From: Bacteroidales bacterium
GTDB lineage: Bacteria; Bacteroidota; Bacteroidia; Bacteroidales; UBA932
Length of the DNA: 15,037 bases
Direction: 5' to 3'
Assembly (NCBI GenBank): GCA_004556005.1
Contig: SFJA01000040.1
Coordinates: 1-15,037, forward strand
The notes under the pieces are model-generated. The model saw only the letters and a program-made list of their open reading frames with translations. It was not told the origin of the DNA and made no database searches. A program made the position numbers and the translations under genes. Of the stretch, positions 1 through 7,146 are shown piece after piece. The number at the start of each line of letters is the position of its first letter. Within the stretch, counting starts at the first letter, position 1.

Positions 1-1
1 G

Positions 2-670
2 AAAACTCTGTCATTTATGCTGTTGTACAGGATGTTCGTAGGCAACAAGTTCGATTTTTCACCGCTTGTTTCCTACCTCAGGTCCAGGACCGGCACCTAT
101 GATGTTTACCATCTGGACCCTTCTGACGGAATCTTGCAGCACACCACTATGAATACCGGAGCTTCAGAGGCCCTCAACGTGGGATTTTCCACAGATTGGA
201 ACCCGGTGGATGCACTACAGTTACAACTGATGAGTTCGGCTTCCAGACAAACATACAATGTTTCTGAAGAAATACAGAGGTACTGGACTTATGTGATGAT
301 GTTCAATTGCTCATACAGTCCGTCTTCCAGGACAAGGTTGGAATGCAATGTCACTTGGCAAAACCCGGATATGAGTATTGCTTTCATCCCGCAAGCAAAG
401 GTGATGCACAATCTGTGGCGATTCTCCATGAGTGCATCCCAAAAAATAGGAAAAAGACTGAGGTTGTATGCCACTTTGGACCAGCCTTGGTCAAGTTACG
501 AAAAACAGGTAAGGGAACTGAATGTTGACAGTTATAATGTATTGAACACCAGTTATATAACAAGAACCAGAATATCAGTTGGGCTCAACTGGAACTTTGG
601 GGCCCTCCGGGCAAGGGTCAAGTTCAACGACAGAAACTTCTACCAGTACGACGATCACAAAATGAACTGA
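2..670 (+). CDS. Outer-membrane beta-barrel protein, C-terminal part (TonB-dependent receptor type)
   Basis: The frame is open from the first bases of the window, so this is the 3' end of a longer gene; the first ATG (17) is probably internal. The 223 visible residues alternate polar and hydrophobic positions in strand after strand, for example residues matching LQLQLMSS, RFSMSASQK, RLRLYATLD and RISVGLNWNFG, with short turns between. The ending, a GLxWxFG strand followed by a short basic tail, resembles the closing strand of Bacteroidota outer-membrane barrels (OMP_b-brl_3 / TonB-receptor C-terminal type). The likely place is the outer membrane; the ligand cannot be told because plug and N-terminal domains lie outside. 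Codon use is more AT-rich than in the genes to its right. It converges on the CpXC gene with 62 nt between them. Confidence is good for a barrel and low for the exact family. Confidence 0.75.
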   Translation, partial: KTLSFMLLYRMFVGNKFDFSPLVSYLRSRTGTYDVYHLDPSDGILQHTTMNTGASEALNVGFSTDWNPVDALQLQLMSSASRQTYNVSEEIQRYWTYVMMFNCSYSPSSRTRLECNVTWQNPDMSIAFIPQAKVMHNLWRFSMSASQKIGKRLRLYATLDQPWSSYEKQVRELNVDSYNVLNTSYITRTRISVGLNWNFGALRARVKFNDRNFYQYDDHKMN

Positions 671-732
671 CACGGCAAAAACACGGGCGAACCGGTCCGG
701 GATAAGCTCAAGATTCGGGGAAGATTCCCTGT

Positions 733-1341
733 TTATCTGAACAGATCTGAAACCAGGTCCCGGTCCACCTTGACCAGGCCGCGCGTGGCGTCACGAAGGG
801 ACGGGTTGCGGCCTATGATGGCGGCGCAGTCTTCGTAAACGTTGAACCCGACAGCGAGCAGTTCCATCTCGGAACCGTTGGGATAAGTCAGGACCATCTC
901 GTTGTCTGACCCTTCAAAACGCAGGAAACGGAGTTGGACATCTTTTCCCAACTCATTGCAAGTCACATATTTGCAAATCTCCATAGCAAGGTCGTCAAGC
1001 CCCGCATCGTTGAGTTTTACCTTTTCGATGAGTTCTCCGGGTCCATCCACGATACGCAACTCGTACGAAGCCAGTTCGGATGAAGAGTCAATAATAGGTT
1101 TAATCCTTTCTATGTCCTGCTCGTCCGGTGACATCCAGAGCATAAGATAAGAGGCAGGGTCGTGATAGACAAGAGGATAGCGGACAAGATTGCTTTGCCC
1201 GCAATGCGGGCATTCCCAGGTAAAAAGGCTGCCGTCAAGCACTCCGGTCTTGAGTTCCGGAGACTCGGCAACATTTATATTTCCATAATAATCAATGCTA
1301 TGGGTCTGATTGCACTTGCTACACTTGGTTTCAATCTGCAT
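733..1341 (-). CDS. CpXC domain zinc-ribbon protein
   Basis: This 202-residue protein starts with ATG at 1341. It has two Cys pairs in its first 50 residues, CSKC (C7, C10) and ECPHCG (C44, C47), which suit a single four-Cys zinc ribbon. This spacing and the following mixed alpha/beta region match the CpXC family as I know it, whose function is not established. There is no signal peptide or membrane segment, so it should be cytoplasmic. The rest is acidic and has no catalytic motif I recognise. It lies 11 nt downstream of a small membrane protein gene on the same strand, so the two are probably co-transcribed and may work together. An alternative reading is a generic zinc-ribbon regulator, but the two-pair N-terminal layout favours CpXC. 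Confidence 0.75.
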   Translation of the reverse strand: MQIETKCSKCNQTHSIDYYGNINVAESPELKTGVLDGSLFTWECPHCGQSNLVRYPLVYHDPASYLMLWMSPDEQDIERIKPIIDSSSELASYELRIVDGPGELIEKVKLNDAGLDDLAMEICKYVTCNELGKDVQLRFLRFEGSDNEMVLTYPNGSEMELLAVGFNVYEDCAAIIGRNPSLRDATRGLVKVDRDLVSDLFR

Positions 1342-1352
1342 ATTATAAAGTC

Positions 1353-1631
1353 TTATTTTCTATCAATCCATTTCCACAACTTCCATACAATGAACCCCCA
1401 GGCAAAGAAAAGTACAAGATAGACCCAATAAGGAAGCCTGGCCGTGTAGCCGTCCCAATTGACAATCTTGTCAAATTCCGGTATGTCGGCATAATAATAG
1501 GCGCCCGCCCCGAAGTCAAGGGAGTCGGAAAGGCCTATCCGATTGAGCATTATCCAGACAACAAGACCAAGAATGACCGCAACCAGCACGATTGCAGTCA
1601 CTCTCAGAATGTGTTTGACCAGCGGTTTCAT
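1353..1631 (-). CDS. Small two-helix membrane protein, function unknown
   Basis: This 92-residue protein starts with ATG at 1631 and ends with TAA. A hydrophobic helix spans about residues 8-30 and a second, rich in aromatic residues, spans about 67-88. Between them is a soluble loop of about 36 residues containing YYYAD and NWDGY. The basic ends (MKPLVKH at the start, WKLWKWIDRK at the end) suggest that both termini face the cytoplasm and the loop lies outside. I do not recognise a family. The gene is 58 nt downstream of the sulfate-exporter-type gene and 11 nt upstream of the CpXC gene, all on the minus strand. The close spacing, compact length and typical codon use support a real gene. Confidence 0.65.
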   Translation of the reverse strand: MKPLVKHILRVTAIVLVAVILGLVVWIMLNRIGLSDSLDFGAGAYYYADIPEFDKIVNWDGYTARLPYWVYLVLFFAWGFIVWKLWKWIDRK

Positions 1632-1656
1632 CGTTTATTGACAGCTTCCCGGGCAA

Positions 1657-1676
1657 GTCCCTGCAGCTGCCGGGAC
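1657..1676 (-). other. GC-rich stem-loop between transporter and small membrane gene
   Basis: On the minus strand the arms GTCCC and GGGAC enclose a self-complementary GCAGCTGC core with one G/A mismatch. The element lies between the stop of the exporter gene (1690) and the ATG of the 92-residue gene (1631). The upstream TCCCGG can instead pair with CCGGGA further along, around 1648-1653, so two exclusive folds are possible. No T-run follows, so it is not a canonical intrinsic terminator. It could lower read-through or stabilise the upstream message. The fold is seen in the sequence; the role is inferred. Confidence 0.35.
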
Positions 1677-1689
1677 CGAATCAATACTT

Positions 1690-3045
1690 TCAGTCAAGTA
1701 CAGGAACCTCGAAGAGCGCTCCGGAAAGCAGCAGCCACACGGCGAGGAAGGTAAGGAGGATATTGAACACCTGGCCTACCACATAGAGTATGAGCGGTTT
1801 GCCTCCCTTCATCTGATGTATGATATCCTTGAAATTCGTATCAAGTCCAATGCAGGTAAATGCGAGGACGAAGCACCAGTTCTTGTACTGTCCGAGCACT
1901 TTGTTGATGCCTGAGACGAGTTCCTTGCCGCCGTCCAGCGGAAGGATTACGAATGATGCTATGAGGGACGCAACGAAAAATCCGAGTATGAACTTCGGGA
2001 ACCTGTTCCAGATTTCGCCCGCACCGACCTTCTCGCCTTCCTTGCGACCTACGGAAGTGGCAAAGAACACAGCCACGAAGAATGCTATGAAGCCGATAAG
2101 TATGTTCTGAATCATCTTCACGAGGACGGCGGCCTTTTCAGCCTCTCCGCCGAGCACGGAACCGGCAACTGCAACGGCGCCGGTGCTGTCCACCGTTCCA
2201 CCGATGAGGGCTCCTCCCATAATAGGGCTCATTCCGCAGGCCTTTATGATTATCGGCTCAAACACCATCATCAGTACGGTGAAGATGATGGATATCGAGA
2301 TAGTCATCGTGAGGTCGTCCTTTTTGCATTTGGAAGCAGCTCCGGTCGCAATGGCAGCCGAAGTACCGCAAACGCTTGTCGCTGAAGCCATTGTAATTAC
2401 GAGAGGCTTATTGTCGATCTTGAGAACCTTTGTTCCGAACCACCACATGAAGAGTATCACGACAGGTGTCACCAGCCAGGCGATTCCAAGTCCGTAGAGA
2501 CCGAACTTTGCTATATTTGAGAAGAGTACCGAAAATCCCATTATCACAAGACCGGTCTTGATGTAAAATTCGGTCCTGACTGCAGGCTTGAGCCACTTCG
2601 GGGTGCCTATCGTGTTGGAAATCAGCATACCTACTATCAATGCCCAGAATGCCCACTCGAGATAGCGGTTCAGGGTAAATTCTGCACTGATCATCCTTAC
2701 CACTATGGAAAGCAGGAACACTCCGACAAATGCAGGCAGGAACTTGCGTACCTTTTCTCCGGTAAGTTTGGCTCCTATGGTGAAAAGGAGTCCGAGCACA
2801 CCGAAGGTAACAAGGGTCTTTATCCAGAATGCACCGCTTGCAAGCTGCTGGCCAAGAGGGACAATCTTTGCTGACTGGGCTTCAGTAAGACTCTCGCCGA
2901 GTGTCCAGGTCTTGAAATTCATAGCCGAGAAGTCAAACGCTCCCGTTGCGACGGCAATACACGCTACTGCTATCACGATAAAACCGATCCAGACAGAAAG
3001 CCAGTCCTCACTCTTATAGAGATTTGCGACTTTAGATTGTTTCAT
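1690..3045 (-). CDS. YeiH-family putative sulfate exporter
   Basis: This is a 451-residue polytopic inner-membrane protein. The frame extends upstream to a TTG at 3108, but the ATG at 3045 (MKQSKVANLYKSEDW) is the better start because the extra 21 residues look like translated leader. About ten or more hydrophobic segments are visible. Family hallmarks are SATSVCGTSAAIA (about residues 221-233) and GGTVDSTGAVAVAGSV (about 282-297), matching the Cons_hypoth698/YeiH 'putative sulfate exporter' family, whose substrate is mostly unproven. It is about 100 residues longer than E. coli YeiH. The excess is at the N-terminus: one helix (about 16-36), a polar segment (about 40-68), then the helix at 74-91. 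No sulfur-metabolism gene is next to it, so the context neither supports nor denies sulfate or sulfite transport. Confidence 0.85.
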   Translation of the reverse strand: MKQSKVANLYKSEDWLSVWIGFIVIAVACIAVATGAFDFSAMNFKTWTLGESLTEAQSAKIVPLGQQLASGAFWIKTLVTFGVLGLLFTIGAKLTGEKVRKFLPAFVGVFLLSIVVRMISAEFTLNRYLEWAFWALIVGMLISNTIGTPKWLKPAVRTEFYIKTGLVIMGFSVLFSNIAKFGLYGLGIAWLVTPVVILFMWWFGTKVLKIDNKPLVITMASATSVCGTSAAIATGAASKCKKDDLTMTISISIIFTVLMMVFEPIIIKACGMSPIMGGALIGGTVDSTGAVAVAGSVLGGEAEKAAVLVKMIQNILIGFIAFFVAVFFATSVGRKEGEKVGAGEIWNRFPKFILGFFVASLIASFVILPLDGGKELVSGINKVLGQYKNWCFVLAFTCIGLDTNFKDIIHQMKGGKPLILYVVGQVFNILLTFLAVWLLLSGALFEVPVLD

Positions 3046-3101
3046 AACTAACAAAAATTTAAGAAAATCCGCAGAATTTCGGGTTAGGTTCCATAAGTGA
3101 A

Positions 3102-3117
3102 CTTGCAAATATGCAAG
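3102..3117. promoter_or_regulatory. Perfect 16-bp palindrome upstream of the exporter gene
   Basis: CTTGCA and TGCAAG form 6-bp inverted arms around a 4-nt AT-rich spacer. The element is 57 nt upstream of the exporter start codon and 2 nt past the stop of the large peptidase-barrel gene on the same strand. It has the size of a dimeric-regulator operator of the TTGCA-N-TGCAA kind. A weak -7-like match, CATATTTG instead of TAnnTTTG, lies within it on the minus strand. Its GC content is too low and it lacks a T-run, so it is an unlikely terminator. The regulator is unknown. Confidence 0.35.
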
Positions 3118-3119
3118 AA

Positions 3120-6092
3120 TTATATGTCAATTCCAAACACAAACGACACGGTAGGCTTGTTTTCCAGCCCTAAGCCTTTCTGATGCAAATACCCCGCACT
3201 CAAACCTATACGCGTTTCGTAAGGCAAGAACAGCAGGTTTCCGAGCACTACGTCAAACTGTGCACCGGCACCCCAGACCATAGTGTTGGCAGGAAGTTTC
3301 TTGGATACGCCGCCACTGAGCAGGGTGCAGTCAAAATAAGGTATCAGCTCGAAATTCTTGACATAGGCTACAGCCCCCAGCCCACTCCAATCCACTGAGA
3401 ATAAAGGCATTGCATAGTCGAGGGCGAATTTGGTCTGACTGGAGAACGAAGTCGATGCGGACAAGGCCTTGGTGTCTGTCATTCCGCGCGGAAGCGTCCT
3501 TGCGTAGGTTTCTCCGAGCATATGATTATCCGACTCAGCCTGCGAGAGTACGGAGAACTTGATCCCATGGGTGCTGGCAAAGCCCGGCAGATAGCCGTAA
3601 AGCTGACAGTAGAATTTGTTCCCGAAAAGTGCTGCGAGGGCAGGACGGCCGGAAATACCGACATTGAGTCCTATGCCGAGACGTGGATAGATGCAGGATG
3701 ACGGAGTCGGCTGCATCGCGTAGAGCCTTACGCTTCCGGTAAGGCGGCCAATCGTCCATAAATTGGAGACCGGAGCGTCTTTATCGCTGACAGTCAGCGA
3801 GTAACAGTCGTTGCTGAGTGTCCAGGTAATATCCGGAATCACCCCGCGAAGCCAGCCTCCGGAGTTGAATTTGAGAGGAACATAGCAGTCCAGCGAAGCC
3901 TTGATCAGCGGCCGCTCCAGCGAGCCCGAAACAATCTTCATTGTCTTGGATCCGTCCTCTTTGATTTCCCTGACGATGCGCGAAAACTTGGAGTCGCGGT
4001 CGTTAAAGTCCAGTTCCAGCTCAAACACAGGATACAAACCCCTGTAATTCAGCTTCATATGACCCGAAGGTCGGAACGCCCAACGCTCGTCTGTCAGTTT
4101 GACTCCCGCCCAGCCGTACAGCGTTCCGAGAGTGTTTTGAGTAAACGCGACCGCGCCCGGCGCCGCCACCTGGGTAATCGTTTCCATACTCAGCGACGAA
4201 GCCTCATCCATATTGAAATAAACCGGAGCCCAAGAATGCACCCTGAAAAGATGCCCGAGCCGGGAATAATTCCTCGGTTCACTCACCGCTACATCTGCGC
4301 TTCTATCGTAAGTCACTGTTTCTCCGGCGCTTAACTTCTCCGCCATAGGAAACACATCCCTCTCCTCCCAGGTCTCGGGAGTCCTCTGCAGACTGTCCGC
4401 CCCAGAGCAATGGAGCATACTGCCGCGAGTCCCCGGAACTGCAAAATAAAGACGGTCTTCAGGGTCAAGGAAGAATTCGTCACTACCCAGGCGCGAGGAC
4501 GTCAGTCTGTGCAGGCTGCTGCCGTCTGCGGCGAGGGCATAGACTTCGTTTACGCCACTGAGGTCGCTGACGAAGAGCAATTCCCCGTCGCGGCTGCGTA
4601 ACTGCTTGATTTTGCGGTGCTTCGGCGGGAGTACGCAGCTAAGGTCGGAGGCCCGGTAAATGCCGAATCCGTCCGAACTAACGGCGCTGAAATAGAGCTC
4701 GTCGGAGAGCCAGCAGCATTCGACCGCCTGCATTCCGTAAGGGAGGGTGAGCGATTTTGCAAGGCTGCCGTCCTGAGCGCTGATGAGCTGTATCGAGCTG
4801 CTTCCATCGCCGGGGTCGCAGGTCACGGCAAGCAGCGGAAGACTGTCGTGAGGGGCGGGATTGTAGAGCTTGCTTCCGCTCACGAGGGTGCCCCGCCTGC
4901 CCAGGCTGTCGAGATAGCAAATCGCTGACTCTGAAAGCATTTCCCAACGAGGATGAGAGCGGAATTCGCTCCAGAAAATACGCCCGACGGGCTTGCTCAG
5001 CTGCAGCCGGGAGCTTTCGGAGGCGAAGGGGTAGCGGGCGAGGACCTTGCCGTCGGAGTCGAGCCGAACGAGTTCGCTGCCCCTGTCGATGCTGCGGCTG
5101 ATGGCGTAGAAGCGTCCCCAGGCCTGAATGGGGCTGGTGTAGGCGGTGTAGTATTTACGGTTCGCGGTCAGCTCCACGGACGGGGTGTACGGTGCCCTGC
5201 TGTCTGCCGCCCGCGCCCACTCCGCGCCCAAGGTATCCGCTATCATATTGAAGCTATCGCCAATCCCTTTGCCAGTCGCCTGCTTTATCGTCCGGCGGTA
5301 GTTGCACAGACTCAGCCCGTTACGCTCCCTGATATTGGAGTAGAAGCGCTCTGCGAACTGCGGGTCGTCGGCATAGGCGCGCACACCGGCCTCCATCATA
5401 TAACCTATGCGGTAGTGGTCCGGTGTGTAGAGACGCTGCGAACCGTAGCACCAGCGCCAGAAGTCGCGAGGCTCGCCGGCATCAAGGGAGGTGCGTATAT
5501 ATTCGAGAAAATCGGCGCTGCGGCCCCTTCCGCCGCGGGTCAGAGCTGTTTCGGCAACGACGGCATCACCTTCGAGAAACACGGGGCCTCCGTAAATCGC
5601 CAGCGCACCTGCCGGCATCTGGCCAAGAAGGAATTTCAGGTAACGGAAGGGCTTGCCGCCGCCGAGTTGCATCTGAGCGACGTGACGGCCTTCGTGCACC
5701 GCCAGCTCCTGCAGGGTAGGCAGGCTGATGCGGTCGTAGGCATCGCAGCCGAGCATAAGTTCCATACGGCTGGGCGCCCAGGAGACATAGCCGTTGTTGT
5801 AGGCGATTCCGGGGTGCAGGACGACGGGAAGAGGACGGCGGTAGTTTGCACCCGGCTCAACGCCTATGCTGCCTCCGAGCGGACGCACCGCCAGCTCGAG
5901 TTCGGCAGCGCAGGCCCTTCCGAGGCTGTCAAGTCCACGGGGATAGATTACCCGGTAGCTCTGCGTCTCGACATAACTCCATCGCTGAAAGGCACTTTCG
6001 TTGCCAGATGTATAGAATTGGGCTCTTGATTCAGGTCCCGTCAGGGCTGCAAACAGCACAGCCAGTATAGAAATTCTTCTCAAATGCTTCAT
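3120..6092 (-). CDS. Secreted HExxH metallopeptidase-like / propeller / outer-membrane barrel protein
   Basis: This 990-residue protein starts with ATG at 6092 (MKHLRRISILAVLF), followed by a signal peptide ending near ESRAQ (about residue 25). An upstream TTG at 6113 is less likely. Residues about 30-320 look like a gluzincin (peptidase MA-like) domain: AVHEGRHVAQ carries HExxH (H133, E134, H137), and FLEGD supplies a candidate third zinc ligand, E174. Residues about 325-620 hold repeated short beta units with D-G turns such as LDSDGKVL and LAADGSSLHRLTSS, resembling a TolB/WD40-like propeller. Residues about 650-990 are amphipathic strands ending in TVSFVFGIDI, as in outer-membrane barrels. 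It probably sits in the outer membrane with the enzyme part exposed to the periplasm or surface. Substrate unknown. It is divergent from the lipoprotein operon and 74 nt upstream of the exporter gene. Confidence 0.75.
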   Translation of the reverse strand: MKHLRRISILAVLFAALTGPESRAQFYTSGNESAFQRWSYVETQSYRVIYPRGLDSLGRACAAELELAVRPLGGSIGVEPGANYRRPLPVVLHPGIAYNNGYVSWAPSRMELMLGCDAYDRISLPTLQELAVHEGRHVAQMQLGGGKPFRYLKFLLGQMPAGALAIYGGPVFLEGDAVVAETALTRGGRGRSADFLEYIRTSLDAGEPRDFWRWCYGSQRLYTPDHYRIGYMMEAGVRAYADDPQFAERFYSNIRERNGLSLCNYRRTIKQATGKGIGDSFNMIADTLGAEWARAADSRAPYTPSVELTANRKYYTAYTSPIQAWGRFYAISRSIDRGSELVRLDSDGKVLARYPFASESSRLQLSKPVGRIFWSEFRSHPRWEMLSESAICYLDSLGRRGTLVSGSKLYNPAPHDSLPLLAVTCDPGDGSSSIQLISAQDGSLAKSLTLPYGMQAVECCWLSDELYFSAVSSDGFGIYRASDLSCVLPPKHRKIKQLRSRDGELLFVSDLSGVNEVYALAADGSSLHRLTSSRLGSDEFFLDPEDRLYFAVPGTRGSMLHCSGADSLQRTPETWEERDVFPMAEKLSAGETVTYDRSADVAVSEPRNYSRLGHLFRVHSWAPVYFNMDEASSLSMETITQVAAPGAVAFTQNTLGTLYGWAGVKLTDERWAFRPSGHMKLNYRGLYPVFELELDFNDRDSKFSRIVREIKEDGSKTMKIVSGSLERPLIKASLDCYVPLKFNSGGWLRGVIPDITWTLSNDCYSLTVSDKDAPVSNLWTIGRLTGSVRLYAMQPTPSSCIYPRLGIGLNVGISGRPALAALFGNKFYCQLYGYLPGFASTHGIKFSVLSQAESDNHMLGETYARTLPRGMTDTKALSASTSFSSQTKFALDYAMPLFSVDWSGLGAVAYVKNFELIPYFDCTLLSGGVSKKLPANTMVWGAGAQFDVVLGNLLFLPYETRIGLSAGYLHQKGLGLENKPTVSFVFGIDI

Positions 6093-6100
6093 ACTCCGTG

Positions 6101-6135
6101 CAAATCTAACCAAAAATAACTAACTTTACCTCAAA
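6101..6135 (-). promoter_or_regulatory. Candidate promoter for the peptidase-barrel gene
   Basis: On the minus strand a perfect TAnnTTTG match (TAGATTTG, 6108-6101) has a TTTG upstream (6135-6132), 23 nt away. The usual Bacteroidota spacer is about 19-21 nt. The -7 match lies only 8 nt before the ATG at 6092, which would leave an almost leaderless transcript, so the call is tentative. Confidence 0.25.
6121..6128 (+). promoter_or_regulatory. Candidate -7 element for the lipoprotein-galM-thyA-folA run
   Basis: TAACTTTA matches TAnnTTTG at seven of eight positions and lies 43 nt before the ATG at 6172. A similar TAACTTTG precedes ychF. No TTTG sits at the usual distance upstream, so the -33 half is missing or unrecognisable. 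It is in the short divergent region shared with the peptidase-barrel gene. Confidence 0.25.
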
Positions 6136-6146
6136 TAATCTGCTTC

Positions 6147-6165
6147 AGCTTTGGAAAAGCTTTTT
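6147..6165 (+). other. Terminator-like hairpin in the operon leader
   Basis: AGCTTT (6147-6152) and AAAGCT (6156-6161) pair around a 3-nt loop and are followed by TTTT, ending 6 nt before the ATG at 6172. The stem is short, with two G-C pairs, but the hairpin-plus-T layout is that of a small attenuator or a structure masking the start region. The geometry is seen; function is inferred. Confidence 0.35.
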
Positions 6166-6171
6166 AGTGAA

Positions 6172-7143
6172 ATGAAGAATCTTTGTCTGTCGGTTGCGAT
6201 GATTCTGCTGCTTGCCGCCTGCGCGCCCAAGCGGCAGGGTAGCGGTAGCGTGGACGAGTGCGTCGGACGAGGATTCCCCTACCCTGAAGTGCCCTCTGTC
6301 TGCAACGACCCTCTTTCTGCGGCAGGGTATCTGGCCTCGAATTATTGGAAGGGCTATCTTCGCGAGAGTTTCCCCACGGACTCGGCAAGGGTGCTGGGCG
6401 TAAGCTACGAAGAACTTGAAAAGGCTGTGGCGAGTTGGATTTCCTGTCTGGAAGCCCTTCCGCTGAAGGATGCTCAAAAGGACGTGGACGCGCTTTTCAG
6501 CTCGCTCGAGTCGCATATGGGGGCTTTTCCGGGCGACAGTCTGTTTTTCCTGCGTTTTACCGAACTTGTCAGCAGATATCTGTATGACCCCAACTCGCCA
6601 GTAAGGGACGAGGACTTGTTTCTGCCTTTCGCGAAGCGGCTTGCCTTGTCGCGCCACACTCGTGACGATATGCGCCCGGGATATGAGTATCAGGCACTTA
6701 TGTGCGCAAAGAACCAGCGGGGAACAAAGGCTGCTGACTTTGCTTTCAAGGATGCGGCAGGGAGGCGATACACCCTTTACGGGATCAGGGCGGAACTCAC
6801 GCTCATACTGTTTTCCAATCCGGGCTGCCATTCCTGCAAGGACATTATCGCACAGTTGTGCTCAAGGCCTTATCTCAAGCATATGATTGAGGAAAAGAGG
6901 CTTGCGATTCTCAACATTTACATAGACGAGGAACTTGACAAGTGGAGGGAGTACCTGCCGGAGTATCCCAAGGAGTGGATTAGCGGCTACGATTATCTGG
7001 GGCGTATCAGGGAGGAACAGCCCTATGACGTGAGGGCCATCCCGTCGCTGTACCTGCTGGATGCGGAAAAGCGTGTGCTGATGAAGGACGCTCCGGTGGA
7101 AAAAGTGCTCCTGTATTTGGATAATAATATTGAAAAACAATAA
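6172..7143 (+). CDS. DUF5106-type lipoprotein with thioredoxin-like domain
   Basis: This 323-residue protein starts at ATG 6172 (MKNLCLSVAMILLLAAC). A TTG at 6151 is in frame but lies inside the leader hairpin and would spoil the signal peptide. The lipobox LAAC places the lipidated Cys at residue 17, so it should be anchored in the envelope. Residues about 40-175 are helical and fit the Bacteroidota DUF5106 family. Residues about 183-318 have a thioredoxin fold: a KAADFAFKDAAG start as in AhpC/TlpA-like proteins, the strand LTLILFSNPGCHSCKD with CHSC at 219-222, and a cis-Pro segment AIPSLYLLD (P291). The residue before the CxxC is Gly rather than the Trp of classic thioredoxins. It is likely a periplasmic thiol-disulfide protein of unknown partner. 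It is first in the run, 3 nt before galM. Confidence 0.8.
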   Translation: MKNLCLSVAMILLLAACAPKRQGSGSVDECVGRGFPYPEVPSVCNDPLSAAGYLASNYWKGYLRESFPTDSARVLGVSYEELEKAVASWISCLEALPLKDAQKDVDALFSSLESHMGAFPGDSLFFLRFTELVSRYLYDPNSPVRDEDLFLPFAKRLALSRHTRDDMRPGYEYQALMCAKNQRGTKAADFAFKDAAGRRYTLYGIRAELTLILFSNPGCHSCKDIIAQLCSRPYLKHMIEEKRLAILNIYIDEELDKWREYLPEYPKEWISGYDYLGRIREEQPYDVRAIPSLYLLDAEKRVLMKDAPVEKVLLYLDNNIEKQ

Positions 7144-7146
7144 GTT

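Noticed and set aside
701..737. Imperfect inverted repeat GATAAGC / GTTTATC between the converging barrel and CpXC genes
   Set aside because: Only six of seven bases pair across a 23-nt loop, and there is no T-run, so it cannot be called a bidirectional terminator.
3046..3119. Promoter for the exporter gene in the TAAATTTTTG stretch
   Set aside because: The match to TAnnTTTG is imperfect and no TTTG lies at the expected distance upstream, so it is not listed as a promoter.
4953..6029. Long plus-strand open frame (358 codons) opposite the peptidase-barrel gene
   Set aside because: It is an antisense shadow of a GC-rich gene with strong domain evidence on the minus strand. Its translation has no motif, signal or family resemblance.
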